Below are positions 49,745-57,855 of a stretch of DNA of 64,000 bases, in pieces. The stretch's first letter is position 1, and each line of letters begins with the position of its first letter. The notes under the pieces are model-generated. The model saw only the letters and a program-made list of their open reading frames with translations, was not told where the DNA came from and did no database searches. Origin of the DNA: DATHWB01 sp041744795 (GTDB taxonomy: Bacteria > Actinomycetota > Acidimicrobiia > Spongiisociales > ZC4RG35). The position numbers were made by a program, and so were the translations under genes. The stretch is taken from the NCBI GenBank assembly GCA_041744795.1, contig JBGTKD010000192.1:1-64000 (forward strand), written 5' to 3'.

Positions 49745-51064
49745 CTACCTGACCTCGCGCAGGCCCTCGATCATTTCGAGGAGGTGATCGAGTCCCAGGT
49801 GGGACCACATCTGGTACTCGCGGCCGTCTGACACAACAACCCTGGCCCGGTACCCGGCGGGAACGAGGATCCCGGTCTGTCGATCTGCGAACTGATATCG
49901 GTCGGCAGGGAGCAGATCGTCGCCCACGTAATACCCGATCTCCGCGTACGACCCATCGTTGTAACCGATCCGCAGCGGTAGTCCAACCGGTCCGGTTCGC
50001 GCCTCATTGGGGCCGAACTCTGCGAATCCGACCACACCCCGCCCGCAGACTTCACACGGGACGTTCAAAGTGTCATGACCAGGCTGGCCGGGGACATCCC
50101 AGGCCACGCCCCATGCGCCGACGGTGGCGGATCGAATGGTGGCGGAGTCGAACTCGATAGTTGTCGGTAGTAGCAGCGGGCCTTCGATCCCTGCCTCCGG
50201 ACGTCCTATGGGCAGGAACGGCACATCATCGGTCGGTGGCGAGGCGACCCACGGCGCAACTCCCCCGACCCGCACTTCGACTTCCGTGACCAATTCGACC
50301 GGCTCGGCCTGGAGTCCTTCGACGAATCGCAGAGAGTTGACGACCTCCATGAGATGCTCGTTGCCCAACTCCGACCACACCTGGTAAATGCAACCCTGTC
50401 CGAAGACGACGAGTTCTCCCAACCGCCGAGGGTTGGACTCGTCCAGCCCTTCGCCCCCGTAACCCAAGACGGAGCCCTCGGCGTAGTACTCGACGTTTGG
50501 CCAACGTCTTACCAACTCAATCTGAGACACGAGACTTGTTCCGGCAACACCGAATGCAGACCGAAGATCCGGCGCGTCGTAGACCAGGCCCCACCCTCCC
50601 TCGAAGTTGGCCGTGCGCGCCTTGTACGCCTCCACGAGCCGAGGGTTGTCGATCGTGAGCGCCGAACACCACATCCGGTTTTCGGCGATCGACCACTCAT
50701 CGGCGAGTTCGGGCGGAACTGAGTCGAGGGGGACTGGCAGCACCGTCCAAGGGGCGTCGGGCCCCTGCGGGTTGGTCGTAGCAACCGTCGTTTCTGTTGC
50801 AGCGGTCGTCGCGACATCGCCAGACAGGGGCTGGCTAACGCTGTCGAACAAGCCTTCCTTTTCTCCGCCCAGCAGAACACTCACACCGATGAGAGCGATG
50901 ACCGCGACCACCGCGGCCACCGGTGCCAGGACCCAGCCAACTCTTCGATGTGGCTCGTCGGCCAAGGGAAGTTCTCGAACTTCGGTCCCAAGCTCGGCGG
51001 CTACGTCGTCCCAGAAGCTTTCCCGATGTTCGGGCACGGGCAGGTCACGCAAGTCACGCTTCAC
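49745..51064 (-). CDS. large membrane anti-sigma factor candidate
   Basis: This 439-residue protein has a short cytoplasmic N-terminus (about residues 1-42; HRESFWDDVAAELGTEV), one membrane helix (about 43-66) and a long extracytoplasmic part. That part consists of a Thr-rich linker and two similar beta-rich regions, each with a SELGNEHLMEVVNSLR- or SHLGLDHLLEMIEGLR-like end. It lacks the HxxxCxxC zinc motif of classical ZAS anti-sigma factors. The GTG at 51064 overlaps the stop of the ECF sigma gene as GTGA. That coupling is the main reason to call it an anti-sigma factor. Confidence 0.72.
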   Translation of the reverse strand: MKRDLRDLPVPEHRESFWDDVAAELGTEVRELPLADEPHRRVGWVLAPVAAVVAVIALIGVSVLLGGEKEGLFDSVSQPLSGDVATTAATETTVATTNPQGPDAPWTVLPVPLDSVPPELADEWSIAENRMWCSALTIDNPRLVEAYKARTANFEGGWGLVYDAPDLRSAFGVAGTSLVSQIELVRRWPNVEYYAEGSVLGYGGEGLDESNPRRLGELVVFGQGCIYQVWSELGNEHLMEVVNSLRFVEGLQAEPVELVTEVEVRVGGVAPWVASPPTDDVPFLPIGRPEAGIEGPLLLPTTIEFDSATIRSATVGAWGVAWDVPGQPGHDTLNVPCEVCGRGVVGFAEFGPNEARTGPVGLPLRIGYNDGSYAEIGYYVGDDLLPADRYQFADRQTGILVPAGYRARVVVSDGREYQMWSHLGLDHLLEMIEGLREVR

Positions 51065-51585
51065 GACCCACTACCTCCTTCCAACAGTTGCTGCATTGAT
51101 CGGCGCGCTCGGGAGAGGCGGGATCGGACAGTCCCGACGGGAACGCCGAGGATCTCCGCGGCCGCCGAGTAGTCAAAGCCGTGTAGGTCGACGAGCAGCA
51201 GCACCGCCCTGTGGGTGACCGGGATTGCGTCGAGCGCATCGACGAGGTCGAGTCGCAAATCGGCGAGGTCGTCGAACCGATCGCCCGGAATTTCGTCCAC
51301 CTCGTCGAGTTCTCTCCGTCTGCGGATGATGTCTATGCAGGCGTTGTGTGCGATCCGAAAGATCCAAGTCCGGAAGGATGAATCGCCCCGAAAGCGGGGC
51401 AGGGAGCGGAACGCGGCGAGGTAGGCGTCCTGGAGGGCGTCGTCCATCAGGTGGCGGTCAGCCAATATGCGATAGGCGAGCGCGCGAAGGGCTCGGTCGT
51501 GCGGCCGGATGAGTTGGAGGAAGGCATCCGCGTCGCCTCCCGCCGCCTGAGCAATGAGACGTCGTTCGGTCACGGTCTGGGGCAT
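51061..51585 (-). CDS. ECF-type RNA polymerase sigma factor
   Basis: This 174-residue protein has sigma region 2 (about residues 25-90; DRALRALAYRILADRHLMDDALQDAYLAAFRSLPRFRG, FRTWIFRIAHNACIDIIRRRR) and region 4 (about 115-165; YSAAAEILGVPVGTVRSRLSRARRSM). It directs transcription of a small regulon, released when the coupled membrane protein is inactivated. An ECF-type promoter lies just upstream, so it probably drives its own synthesis. The ATG at 51585 was chosen; a GTG at 51597 is the alternative. Confidence 0.94.
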   Translation of the reverse strand: MPQTVTERRLIAQAAGGDADAFLQLIRPHDRALRALAYRILADRHLMDDALQDAYLAAFRSLPRFRGDSSFRTWIFRIAHNACIDIIRRRRELDEVDEIPGDRFDDLADLRLDLVDALDAIPVTHRAVLLLVDLHGFDYSAAAEILGVPVGTVRSRLSRARRSMQQLLEGGSGS

Positions 51586-51607
51586 TGTGGCGATCACACA
51601 GACTTCT

Positions 51608-51633
51608 GACGGATCACTCGCCTGGATCGTTCC
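51608..51633 (-). promoter_or_regulatory. ECF-type promoter of the sigma/anti-sigma operon
   Basis: On the minus strand GGAAC (51633-51629), a 17-base spacer and CGTC (51611-51608) match the -35/-10 pattern of ECF sigma factors. The predicted start of transcription is near 51601, 16 bases before the ATG. This supports autoregulation. Confidence 0.65.
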
Positions 51634-51689
51634 ATCGGATACACGTTGGGGTGGATTGGCCTGGCACGAAATTACGTGATCTACGGGCC

Positions 51690-51929
51690 AATTCCGCTCA
51701 CCGGCCCCCCTCGCCCGGTTCCGTCGGGCGGTTCAGGAGGAACGAAAAGGATCAGGCCGGCCGAAGGCCGGGCCGAATGATCTAATCGACGAGGTCGCTT
51801 CGCTTACCGCCCCCCTCGCCCGGCTACGCCGGGCGGTCCCCCCAACTTCGCTTCGCTCCTGGGTGGACAAATTCTTGCCGCCCGCCCCGCTCGGTCAGCC
51901 TTCGGCTGTGCTCGGTCGAGGGGGGACAG
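51690..51929. repeat. palindrome-rich intergenic region upstream of lgt
   Basis: The 344 bases between the ECF sigma gene and lgt hold no gene that I can support. Two related units (about 51699-51733 and 51804-51838), each a CCCCCCTCGCCCGG run followed by an inverted GGGCGG arm, form GC hairpins (CGCCCG/CGGGCG at 51712-51730, CGCCCGGC/GCCGGGCG at 51817-51835). Two smaller hairpins (GGCC-rich near 51755-51774, CAGCC/GGCTG at 51896-51908) lie between and after them. Transcription termination or a REP-like function is possible. Confidence 0.55.
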
Positions 51930-52823
51930 ATGAGTCCTACTGTTGTTGCTGTGATCGCTGTTATTTCTTATCCGCCGATTCCGCTTTTTGAGGTTGGGCC
52001 GCTGACGATGTCCCTCCATGGGGTCTTCGCCGCTCTTGGGTTCGTGGCGGGAGCGTTCTACACGACGAAGCTCCTGAACGAGCGCGGGTTCTCCGGGGAG
52101 GCCTTCCAGTCGGTGCTTTCCTGGGCCCTGGTCGGCTCTCTGCTGGGGGCCCGCTACTTCACCGCCCCCGCCGCTCTCCTTGATGGCGTTCCATTCTTGA
52201 CCGCCCTCAACCCGGTTAGCGGGAACTTCTCGATCATGGGCGGGTTCGCCGGTGGGATCCTTGTTGGCTGGTGGCGGATGCGGAAGATCGGGCTCGACCG
52301 TCTTCCGACGTTCGATTCAGCCTCCTACGGGCTGGCGATAGGCACCATCGTCGGACGTATCGGTGATTTGGCGATCGTCGAGCATTTGGGAAGCGCCACG
52401 ACCATGCCGTGGGGGTACGGGATCCGCCCCGGTTATGACGTGGCACCGATGCACGATGGTCTCGAGTGCGCGGCAGTGCCTCTCGGTCAGCAATTCTGTG
52501 GCGTCTTCCACCACGCGGCGATGTACGACATGATCGGGGCGATCATTCTCTTCTTCGTCCTGATGCAGGTCCAGGGCCGGTTCCGGCTGCATTACGGGCA
52601 GCTCTTTTCGTTCTGGATCATCTGGTACGGCCTGCAGCGGTTCGTGCTCGACTTTCTCCGCTTCGGCTCAGGCGACGCGACAATCGGCGTCTTCACCTGG
52701 AACCAGGTGAGCGGGCTCGCCGCGGCTCTCCTTGGTGTTGTCCTGTTCCTTAAATTCGGCGCGTCCGAGCCGAAGGTGTCGGACGAAAACGACGAACCCA
52801 GACAGATGTTGGCTCCTGTCTGA
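51930..52823 (+). CDS. lgt: prolipoprotein diacylglyceryl transferase
   Basis: This 297-residue membrane enzyme transfers a diacylglyceryl group to the lipobox cysteine of prolipoproteins. Seven helices are visible with the family motifs: the N-terminal HGVFAALGFVAG, FSIMGGFAGGILVGWW, the signature GRIGDLAIVEHLG (usually GRxGNFxNxExxG) and YDMIGAIILFF. The pathway serves the several lipoproteins encoded in this window. The ATG at 51930 has a GGGGGGAC ribosome-binding site. The first 12 codons are unusually A/T-rich for the region. Confidence 0.93.
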   Translation: MSPTVVAVIAVISYPPIPLFEVGPLTMSLHGVFAALGFVAGAFYTTKLLNERGFSGEAFQSVLSWALVGSLLGARYFTAPAALLDGVPFLTALNPVSGNFSIMGGFAGGILVGWWRMRKIGLDRLPTFDSASYGLAIGTIVGRIGDLAIVEHLGSATTMPWGYGIRPGYDVAPMHDGLECAAVPLGQQFCGVFHHAAMYDMIGAIILFFVLMQVQGRFRLHYGQLFSFWIIWYGLQRFVLDFLRFGSGDATIGVFTWNQVSGLAAALLGVVLFLKFGASEPKVSDENDEPRQMLAPV

Positions 52824-52855
52824 TCGGGTCTGAGCAGGGAATCTCCGCGTAGGCC

Positions 52856-53599
52856 TTAGCGGTACTCGGGGTTGGAAAAGTCGTAGCGGCAGCCAGCATC
52901 CCATCCAGCCCGCTGGTTGCCGTGCGCGGGTATCCCGCCAGCGTCTTTGAGCATGCGGGCAAGGTGGAGCAGGTTCCAGGTCATGAAAGTCGTGTTGCGG
53001 TTCGTGAAGTCATTCTCCGGCCCCCCGGAACCTTCATCCAGATAGCTCGGCCCGGGTCCGGCCTCTCCGATCCAGCCGGAGTCGGCCTGGGGCGGGATCA
53101 CATATCCGAGATGTTGGAGGGAATAGAGCACGTTCATGGCGATGTGCTTGATTCCGTCTTCGTTTCCTGTCACGAGACAACCGCCGACCTTGCCGTAATA
53201 GGCGTACTGACCAGCGTCGTTGAGGATCGAAGAACACGCATAGAGGCGTTCGATCACTCTGGTCGCCACCGACGACTTCTCACCCAGCCAGATCGGGGTA
53301 CCGATGACGAGGATGTGGGCGGCCGCCACTTGCTGGTGCAGCGCCGGCCAGGCATCGGTCGCGGCACCGTGTTCGGTCATATCGGGCCATACGCCGGGAG
53401 CGATGTCGTGGTCGACAGCTCGGACAACTTCGACGCTGACCCCGTTGCGCCGCATGATCTCCATCGAGATGTCCATCAGCCCCTCGGTGTGGGACTGCTC
53501 CGGTGATGGTTTGAGCGTGCAATTGATGTACAGCGCCCTCAGGTTCGAGAAATCCCATTGCGATTCGGTGTCGTACTTTTCTTCGCTTGTCTCGGCCAT
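52856..53599 (-). CDS. flavodoxin-fold NAD(P)H-dependent oxidoreductase
   Basis: This 247-residue protein has the flavodoxin-like fold of FMN-binding NADPH reductases: a first strand with ALYINCTLKPSPEQSHTEGLMD (FMN phosphate loop), GTPIWLGEKSSVATRVIERL, and YGKVGGCLVTGNEDGIKHIAMNVL. It probably reduces quinones, nitro compounds or similar with FMN. The ATG at 53599 is preceded by a GGAAG ribosome-binding site. Its relation to the adjacent VOC protein gene, upstream in the same direction, suggests a two-gene unit. Confidence 0.87.
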   Translation of the reverse strand: MAETSEEKYDTESQWDFSNLRALYINCTLKPSPEQSHTEGLMDISMEIMRRNGVSVEVVRAVDHDIAPGVWPDMTEHGAATDAWPALHQQVAAAHILVIGTPIWLGEKSSVATRVIERLYACSSILNDAGQYAYYGKVGGCLVTGNEDGIKHIAMNVLYSLQHLGYVIPPQADSGWIGEAGPGPSYLDEGSGGPENDFTNRNTTFMTWNLLHLARMLKDAGGIPAHGNQRAGWDAGCRYDFSNPEYR

Positions 53600-53620
53600 G
53601 TCTTCCTTCCTGGGTGGGTC

Positions 53621-54040
53621 CTAACCCTCCAACCGAATTGATCCGTCGGCGCTCAATGGCCAGTAGGGGTTGTGGGCGACCTCCCACGGGTGGCCGTCCG
53701 GGTCGACGAAAGCTCCGGAGTATCCGCCCCAGAAGGTCTCTGCCGGTTCCCTGCTGATCTTCGCTCCGGCCAACCGGGCCTCTTCGATGACCCGATCGAC
53801 TTCCTCGGTCGAACCCACGTTGTGGGCGAGCGTCACGCCTCCCCATCCGCCGTTGTCGGTGACGCCGCTGTCGGCCGCCAGCTCTTCCCGCGGCCATAAG
53901 CCGAAGATCATGCCGCCTGTCTGAAAGAACACGATCTCTTCGGTGGGTCCGGTCGGGGTCCATCCGAGAGACTCGTAGAACTCCCGTGCCCGGTTGAGAT
54001 CCGCCACTCCCAAAGTCACAAGACTCAAACGCTGTTCCAT
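53621..54040 (-). CDS. VOC family (glyoxalase/bleomycin-resistance) protein
   Basis: This 139-residue protein shows the paired beta-alpha-beta modules of the VOC superfamily: SLVTLGVADLNRAREFYESLGW at the start and SGAFVDPDGHPWEVAHNPYW near the end. Members bind a metal ion and act as glyoxalases, dioxygenases or antibiotic-binding proteins. Activity here is unknown. The ATG at 54040 has a strong AGGAGG ribosome-binding site; the longer frame overlaps hrpB and was rejected. Confidence 0.9.
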   Translation of the reverse strand: MEQRLSLVTLGVADLNRAREFYESLGWTPTGPTEEIVFFQTGGMIFGLWPREELAADSGVTDNGGWGGVTLAHNVGSTEEVDRVIEEARLAGAKISREPAETFWGGYSGAFVDPDGHPWEVAHNPYWPLSADGSIRLEG

Positions 54041-54080
54041 GTTGAACCTCCTGGATGGATTATGCCTGGAGCGAGTGACA

Positions 54081-54086
54081 TACCCT
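54081..54086 (+). promoter_or_regulatory. -10 element of hrpB (leaderless)
   Basis: TACCCT is followed by 7 bases and the GTG at 54094, which favours that codon over the GTG at 54088. Confidence 0.4.
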
Positions 54087-54093
54087 CGTGGCC

Positions 54094-56511
54094 GTGAATC
54101 TCGCCGACACCGGTCTTCCTGTAGAAGCCTCTGTGCTCGCAGTGCGCGCTGCATTGACTGACCCTGGCGCAGCGGTCCTCGTTGCTCCTCCAGGGTCGGG
54201 CAAGACGACCGTAGTTCCGTTGCGCCTGGTGGACGAGGCATGGCGGGAGGACCGCAAGATCGTCGTGTTGGAACCCCGGCGCCTGGCCACTCGGGCGGCG
54301 GCGCGGCGGATGGCGTGGCTATTGGGTGAAGACGTCGGCGAGACCGTCGGCTACGTAACCCGCACCGACCGCCAGACAGGCCCGGGGGTGGCGATCGAAG
54401 TGGTCACGGAGGGTGTCTTGACGCGCAGATTGCAGACCGACCCCGGGCTGATGGACACGTCGGCTGTGATCTTCGATGAGATCCACGAACGCAACCTGCA
54501 GACCGACCTAGGACTGGCCCTGGCACTCCACTCTCGCGGTCTGTTCCGGCCCGACCTCCGACTGCTCGCCATGTCCGCCACCGTCGACGCCGACCGGATC
54601 GCCCAGGTGATCGGTGGCCCGGTCATCACTTCTGATGCTCGTACGTTCCCGGTCGATGTCCGATGGAAGCCCGCCCCTCGCAAGACTTGGATCGAGGATC
54701 ACGCCGCCGCCGTCATTCGTCAGGCCCTGCGGACCGACCAAGGCGACGTCCTCTGCTTCCTCCCTGGCATGGCCCAGATCGACCGCGTGGCCCGCAACCT
54801 CGATGGGATAGACGCCGACGTCCACCGACTGCACGGGAGCTTGCCGGTCGACGATCAGGACCGGGCTATTGCGCCAGGACCGAACCGGAAAGTGGTGCTG
54901 TCCACTGACATCGCAGAGTCGAGCCTCACCGTCGAAGGGGTGGCGATAGTCATCGACTCAGGTCTGGCCAGATCGCCCCGATTCGATGCTCGCACCGGCA
55001 TGACGCGACTCACCACAGTCGGCATCTCGAAGGCCTCGGCTGACCAGCGTGCGGGCAGGGCAGGACGCCTCGGACCCGGGGTCGCCTACCGGCTCTGGTC
55101 GAAGGTGGAACACGCCGCACGTCGCCCTGACATCGAACCGGAGATCCTGTCGGTGGAACTGGCAGGGTTCATGCTCGACCTGATCCATTTCGGAGCCGAC
55201 GACCCCTCGGCACTGGTATGGCTCGACCCGCCCCCCGAACGGGCAGTGGCCGAGGCCGTGGACCTACTGGTATCGCTGGGAGCGATCGACTCGGAGCGTC
55301 GTTTGAGTGCCACAGGCAAGGCGATGGCTCGCCTGCCCCTTCATCCGCGGCTGGCACGGATGGTGGCCGATGCCGGGGTTGACGCTTGGACGGCGTGTTT
55401 GGTGGCGGCGCTAGTCGACGACCGGGATGTATTTGGGGGACCGCTGGATGACCGACCGGTTGATCTGGCGTTGCGGGTGCGAGCGGTGATTGATGGTGAC
55501 CGGAGAGCGGACCGACGGGGAACCGATCGGGTTCTACGCACCGCCCGGGACCTGGCAAGCCGAGTGAGGATCTCAGAGGACCGAGTTCGCGCCGATCGGG
55601 TCGGGCCTCTATTGGCGTTGGCCTTTCCCGACAGGCTGGCGATCCGCCGAGGCAGCCCCGGCCGCTTCCAACTGCGGCTGGGTGCGACCGCCTGGGTGCC
55701 GAACACCGACCCCCTGGCTCCTGAGCCGTTCCTGGTGGCGGCTGACCTGGATGGCAAGCGCAAGGACGCCCGCATCCGCCTGGCTGCGGCTATCGACCCT
55801 GAAGAGGTGGTTTTTGCTTTCGCCAACGACATCGACGAGCGAACCGAACTCGTATGGGACGGCGACCGCATCGTGGAGCGGAGCGAACGAAAACTGGGTG
55901 GCATCGTCCTGGAATCCTTCGAGCGTCGTGCCCGACCCGACGACCGAACACGGGCAATGGTTCTCGACCGGATCCGGTCCGACCCGAGAGTGCTCGCCTG
56001 GTCAGGTGCTGCAGGCTCGTTCATCGACCGGGTGGCGTTCCTGCACCTCTCCGAGCCTGACCGCTGGCCCGCCTGGAGCAGCGAAGGATTGGCAGTCGGT
56101 GTCGACGAGTGGATGGCGGTGTGGATCACGGGCGCAGTGAGCCTTGACGAGGTTCGTTCGGTGGACTTGCTGGCGGCGTTGCGGGCCCACCTTGGTCACG
56201 ACCTAGCTTCCCGGATGGACCGGGAGGCACCGACGAAGGTAACGCTTCCTTCGGGCCGACAGGCGAAGGTCGACTACTCGGGGGACCGGCCATCGGTCGC
56301 TGCCCGGGTTCAGGACTTCTACGGCTCGACCGTCACCCCGCAGGTGGGTGGACAACCTCTCGTGTTGGAACTGCTCTCACCCGCCAACCGCCCCGTCCAG
56401 ATCACCGATGACCTTGCCGGGTTTTGGAAGGGGAGCTGGTCAGAGGTGAGGAAAGACATGGCCGGTCGATATCCTAAGCACGACTGGCCGGAAGACCCCG
56501 GATCTATTTGA
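54094..56511 (+). CDS. hrpB: ATP-dependent helicase HrpB
   Basis: This 805-residue DEAH/RHA-type helicase has Walker A PPGSGKTT near residue 35, the Walker B box DEIHERN near 128, motif III SAT, and motif VI DQRAGRAGR. The HrpB-specific C-terminal domain ends in RYPKHDWPEDPGSI. Length equals that of other HrpB proteins. Its cellular role in bacteria is poorly defined; RNA or RNP remodelling is expected from the family. GTG 54088 is an alternative start 6 bases upstream. A second copy of its last 17 codons lies about 600 bases downstream. Confidence 0.94.
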   Translation: MNLADTGLPVEASVLAVRAALTDPGAAVLVAPPGSGKTTVVPLRLVDEAWREDRKIVVLEPRRLATRAAARRMAWLLGEDVGETVGYVTRTDRQTGPGVAIEVVTEGVLTRRLQTDPGLMDTSAVIFDEIHERNLQTDLGLALALHSRGLFRPDLRLLAMSATVDADRIAQVIGGPVITSDARTFPVDVRWKPAPRKTWIEDHAAAVIRQALRTDQGDVLCFLPGMAQIDRVARNLDGIDADVHRLHGSLPVDDQDRAIAPGPNRKVVLSTDIAESSLTVEGVAIVIDSGLARSPRFDARTGMTRLTTVGISKASADQRAGRAGRLGPGVAYRLWSKVEHAARRPDIEPEILSVELAGFMLDLIHFGADDPSALVWLDPPPERAVAEAVDLLVSLGAIDSERRLSATGKAMARLPLHPRLARMVADAGVDAWTACLVAALVDDRDVFGGPLDDRPVDLALRVRAVIDGDRRADRRGTDRVLRTARDLASRVRISEDRVRADRVGPLLALAFPDRLAIRRGSPGRFQLRLGATAWVPNTDPLAPEPFLVAADLDGKRKDARIRLAAAIDPEEVVFAFANDIDERTELVWDGDRIVERSERKLGGIVLESFERRARPDDRTRAMVLDRIRSDPRVLAWSGAAGSFIDRVAFLHLSEPDRWPAWSSEGLAVGVDEWMAVWITGAVSLDEVRSVDLLAALRAHLGHDLASRMDREAPTKVTLPSGRQAKVDYSGDRPSVAARVQDFYGSTVTPQVGGQPLVLELLSPANRPVQITDDLAGFWKGSWSEVRKDMAGRYPKHDWPEDPGSI

Positions 56512-56556
56512 GCGCTTCGAGGGCCGGTACGAGCCGTTCTGTCGATTCAAGGCTCC

Positions 56557-56910
56557 TCAAGCCGCCTCCGGTGGAGTCTTGCGGATCGGAAAGGATGCAG
56601 CGATGACGGCCAGAACTCCGACTCCGATGATCAGGCCCGGGATTACGAGACTCGTCCCCTCGGTCCGCCTCTGCTCGATATACGCAGTAGCTTCTTCTTC
56701 GGTCCCTTCGAACGCGACAGTGAGTCGATCCTCCGGGTTGGGGGCTTGCTCGTCGACCTCGAAGACCCGGTGGACCGTGCCGTCGCTCTCCACTGAAAAG
56801 TTCAAACCCGACCCATATTCCGACTCCAAACTCCAGGCTCCCAGACCCACCAACACCGCTAGGCCGCCTAACACGCCAACCGCGATGCGGCTCGCCCTCG
56901 ACAACTTCAC
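56557..56910 (-). CDS. small membrane protein, two helices
   Basis: This 117-residue protein has one membrane helix near the N-terminus (about residues 9-27), a polar extracytoplasmic middle rich in Glu and Thr (about 30-85) and a second helix (about 88-106). No family was recognised. The GTG at 56910 is preceded by AAGGAG, a good ribosome-binding site. It lies between hrpB and the hrpB 3' relic on the opposite strand, so it may have arrived with the event that left the relic. Confidence 0.72.
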   Translation of the reverse strand: MKLSRASRIAVGVLGGLAVLVGLGAWSLESEYGSGLNFSVESDGTVHRVFEVDEQAPNPEDRLTVAFEGTEEEATAYIEQRRTEGTSLVIPGLIIGVGVLAVIAASFPIRKTPPEAA

Positions 56911-57068
56911 ATAGCTCCTTCGTCTAGTGATGAAACACTACGACTCAGCGCCGGCACTTGAACTCCACACGGTCTCCCAGCTCGACTGGTCGGAGGGTTT
57001 CAACTCGATGCGTCGATCTCACGATGGGCGCTGAGCGTGAGGCGGATTGCTCGGGGCTTGCTGTCCTC

Positions 57069-57122
57069 ATGGCCGCCCGGTACCCGAAACATGACTGGCC
57101 GGAAGACCCGGGTGCTATTTGA
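57069..57122 (+). pseudogene. relic of an hrpB 3' end
   Basis: These 54 bases encode MAARYPKHDWPEDPGAI and a stop. They align without gaps to the last 18 codons of hrpB (56458-56511) at 44 of 54 bases. Seven of the nine changed codons are synonymous, so the copy diverged while it was still under selection as coding sequence. Nothing upstream in the frame matches HrpB. It is therefore best explained as the leftover end of a second, diverged hrpB allele. Confidence 0.7.
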
Positions 57123-57133
57123 GCTCGCCCCTC

Positions 57134-57188
57134 TACTTAGAAACAACCGTCTGTCACCCACCGTGCTTAGCCGTTCGTCTTCTAAGTA
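57134..57188 (+). promoter_or_regulatory. long-spaced inverted repeat upstream of a membrane protein gene
   Basis: TACTTAGAA (57134-57142) and TTCTAAGTA (57180-57188) are perfect 9-base inverted arms 37 bases apart, in an otherwise GC-rich region. The right arm ends 16 bases before the ATG at 57205. It could be a pair of regulator half-sites or, in RNA, a stem close to the ribosome-binding site. Confidence 0.45.
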
Positions 57189-57204
57189 ACTATCAGGAGC
57201 TTGG

Positions 57205-57756
57205 ATGTTGCAGCAATTGTGGAAGCTTGCAGATTGGCAATGGGTGGCTGGGCGGTTTCTCGTGGCCGGAGGTGCCTTGTATGCCTTTTTTTGGGGCTCG
57301 TTTCTGGTCGGCAACTTCGGGGATGACCTTTGGTTAATCGGGCTGGCGGTTCATGGAGTGCTGATCTTTCTGATCATCGCTGGCCTGGTTGCGGCGCGGT
57401 CGCGGTTACGACTGGAAGGCTGGGCATCGTGGGTGTGGAACACGTCAATCGCATTCGCCTTCTTGGGCCAAACCGTCGGCCACCCGATGTGGTCGCTCGC
57501 TCTATTTGGCTTGGCCGGCGTGGGGTTCACCAAGTTGGGGTCAGCCGTGGCTGCATCGTTGGCCGCTGGTGGGTTGGGTTGGCTCGCTCTGTTTTGGAGC
57601 GGGGTCCGAGTAGGAGACCAAGACGGCCCCACCCCGACGGACGGTCAGGTGGTGCTCGGCCTGATCGCGCTAATGCTCACGGCACTTGGACTCATAGGTC
57701 TCGGTGTCAGGCTTCGGCGGGCGGTTACCTCGGCTGACTTGATGCTCCAGCCTTAG
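57205..57756 (+). CDS. polytopic membrane protein of unknown function
   Basis: This 183-residue protein has about five membrane helices (about residues 15-35, 43-62, 72-88, 95-118 and 150-168) and few charged residues. I do not recognise the family. The ATG at 57205 has an AGGAG ribosome-binding site. It stands alone, downstream of the hrpB relic and the TACTTAGAA inverted repeat. Codon use is somewhat less GC-rich in third positions than that of its neighbours, which could mean later acquisition. Confidence 0.72.
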   Translation: MLQQLWKLADWQWVAGRFLVAGGALYAFFWGSFLVGNFGDDLWLIGLAVHGVLIFLIIAGLVAARSRLRLEGWASWVWNTSIAFAFLGQTVGHPMWSLALFGLAGVGFTKLGSAVAASLAAGGLGWLALFWSGVRVGDQDGPTPTDGQVVLGLIALMLTALGLIGLGVRLRRAVTSADLMLQP

Positions 57757-57842
57757 AAGGGGGGCTCGGATTCATGGATGCCGGCATCTCCCAACGGTTC
57801 CGGGACCTCGGCGGGTAGAACGGGCCGGGAGCGAGGGTCACG

Positions 57843-57848
57843 TATCGT
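57843..57848 (+). promoter_or_regulatory. -10 element of the thioesterase-like gene (leaderless)
   Basis: TATCGT is followed by 7 bases and the ATG at 57856, with no ribosome-binding site. The same hexamer serves the toxin-antitoxin and lipocalin-like genes. Confidence 0.5.
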
Positions 57849-57855
57849 GCAGGCG

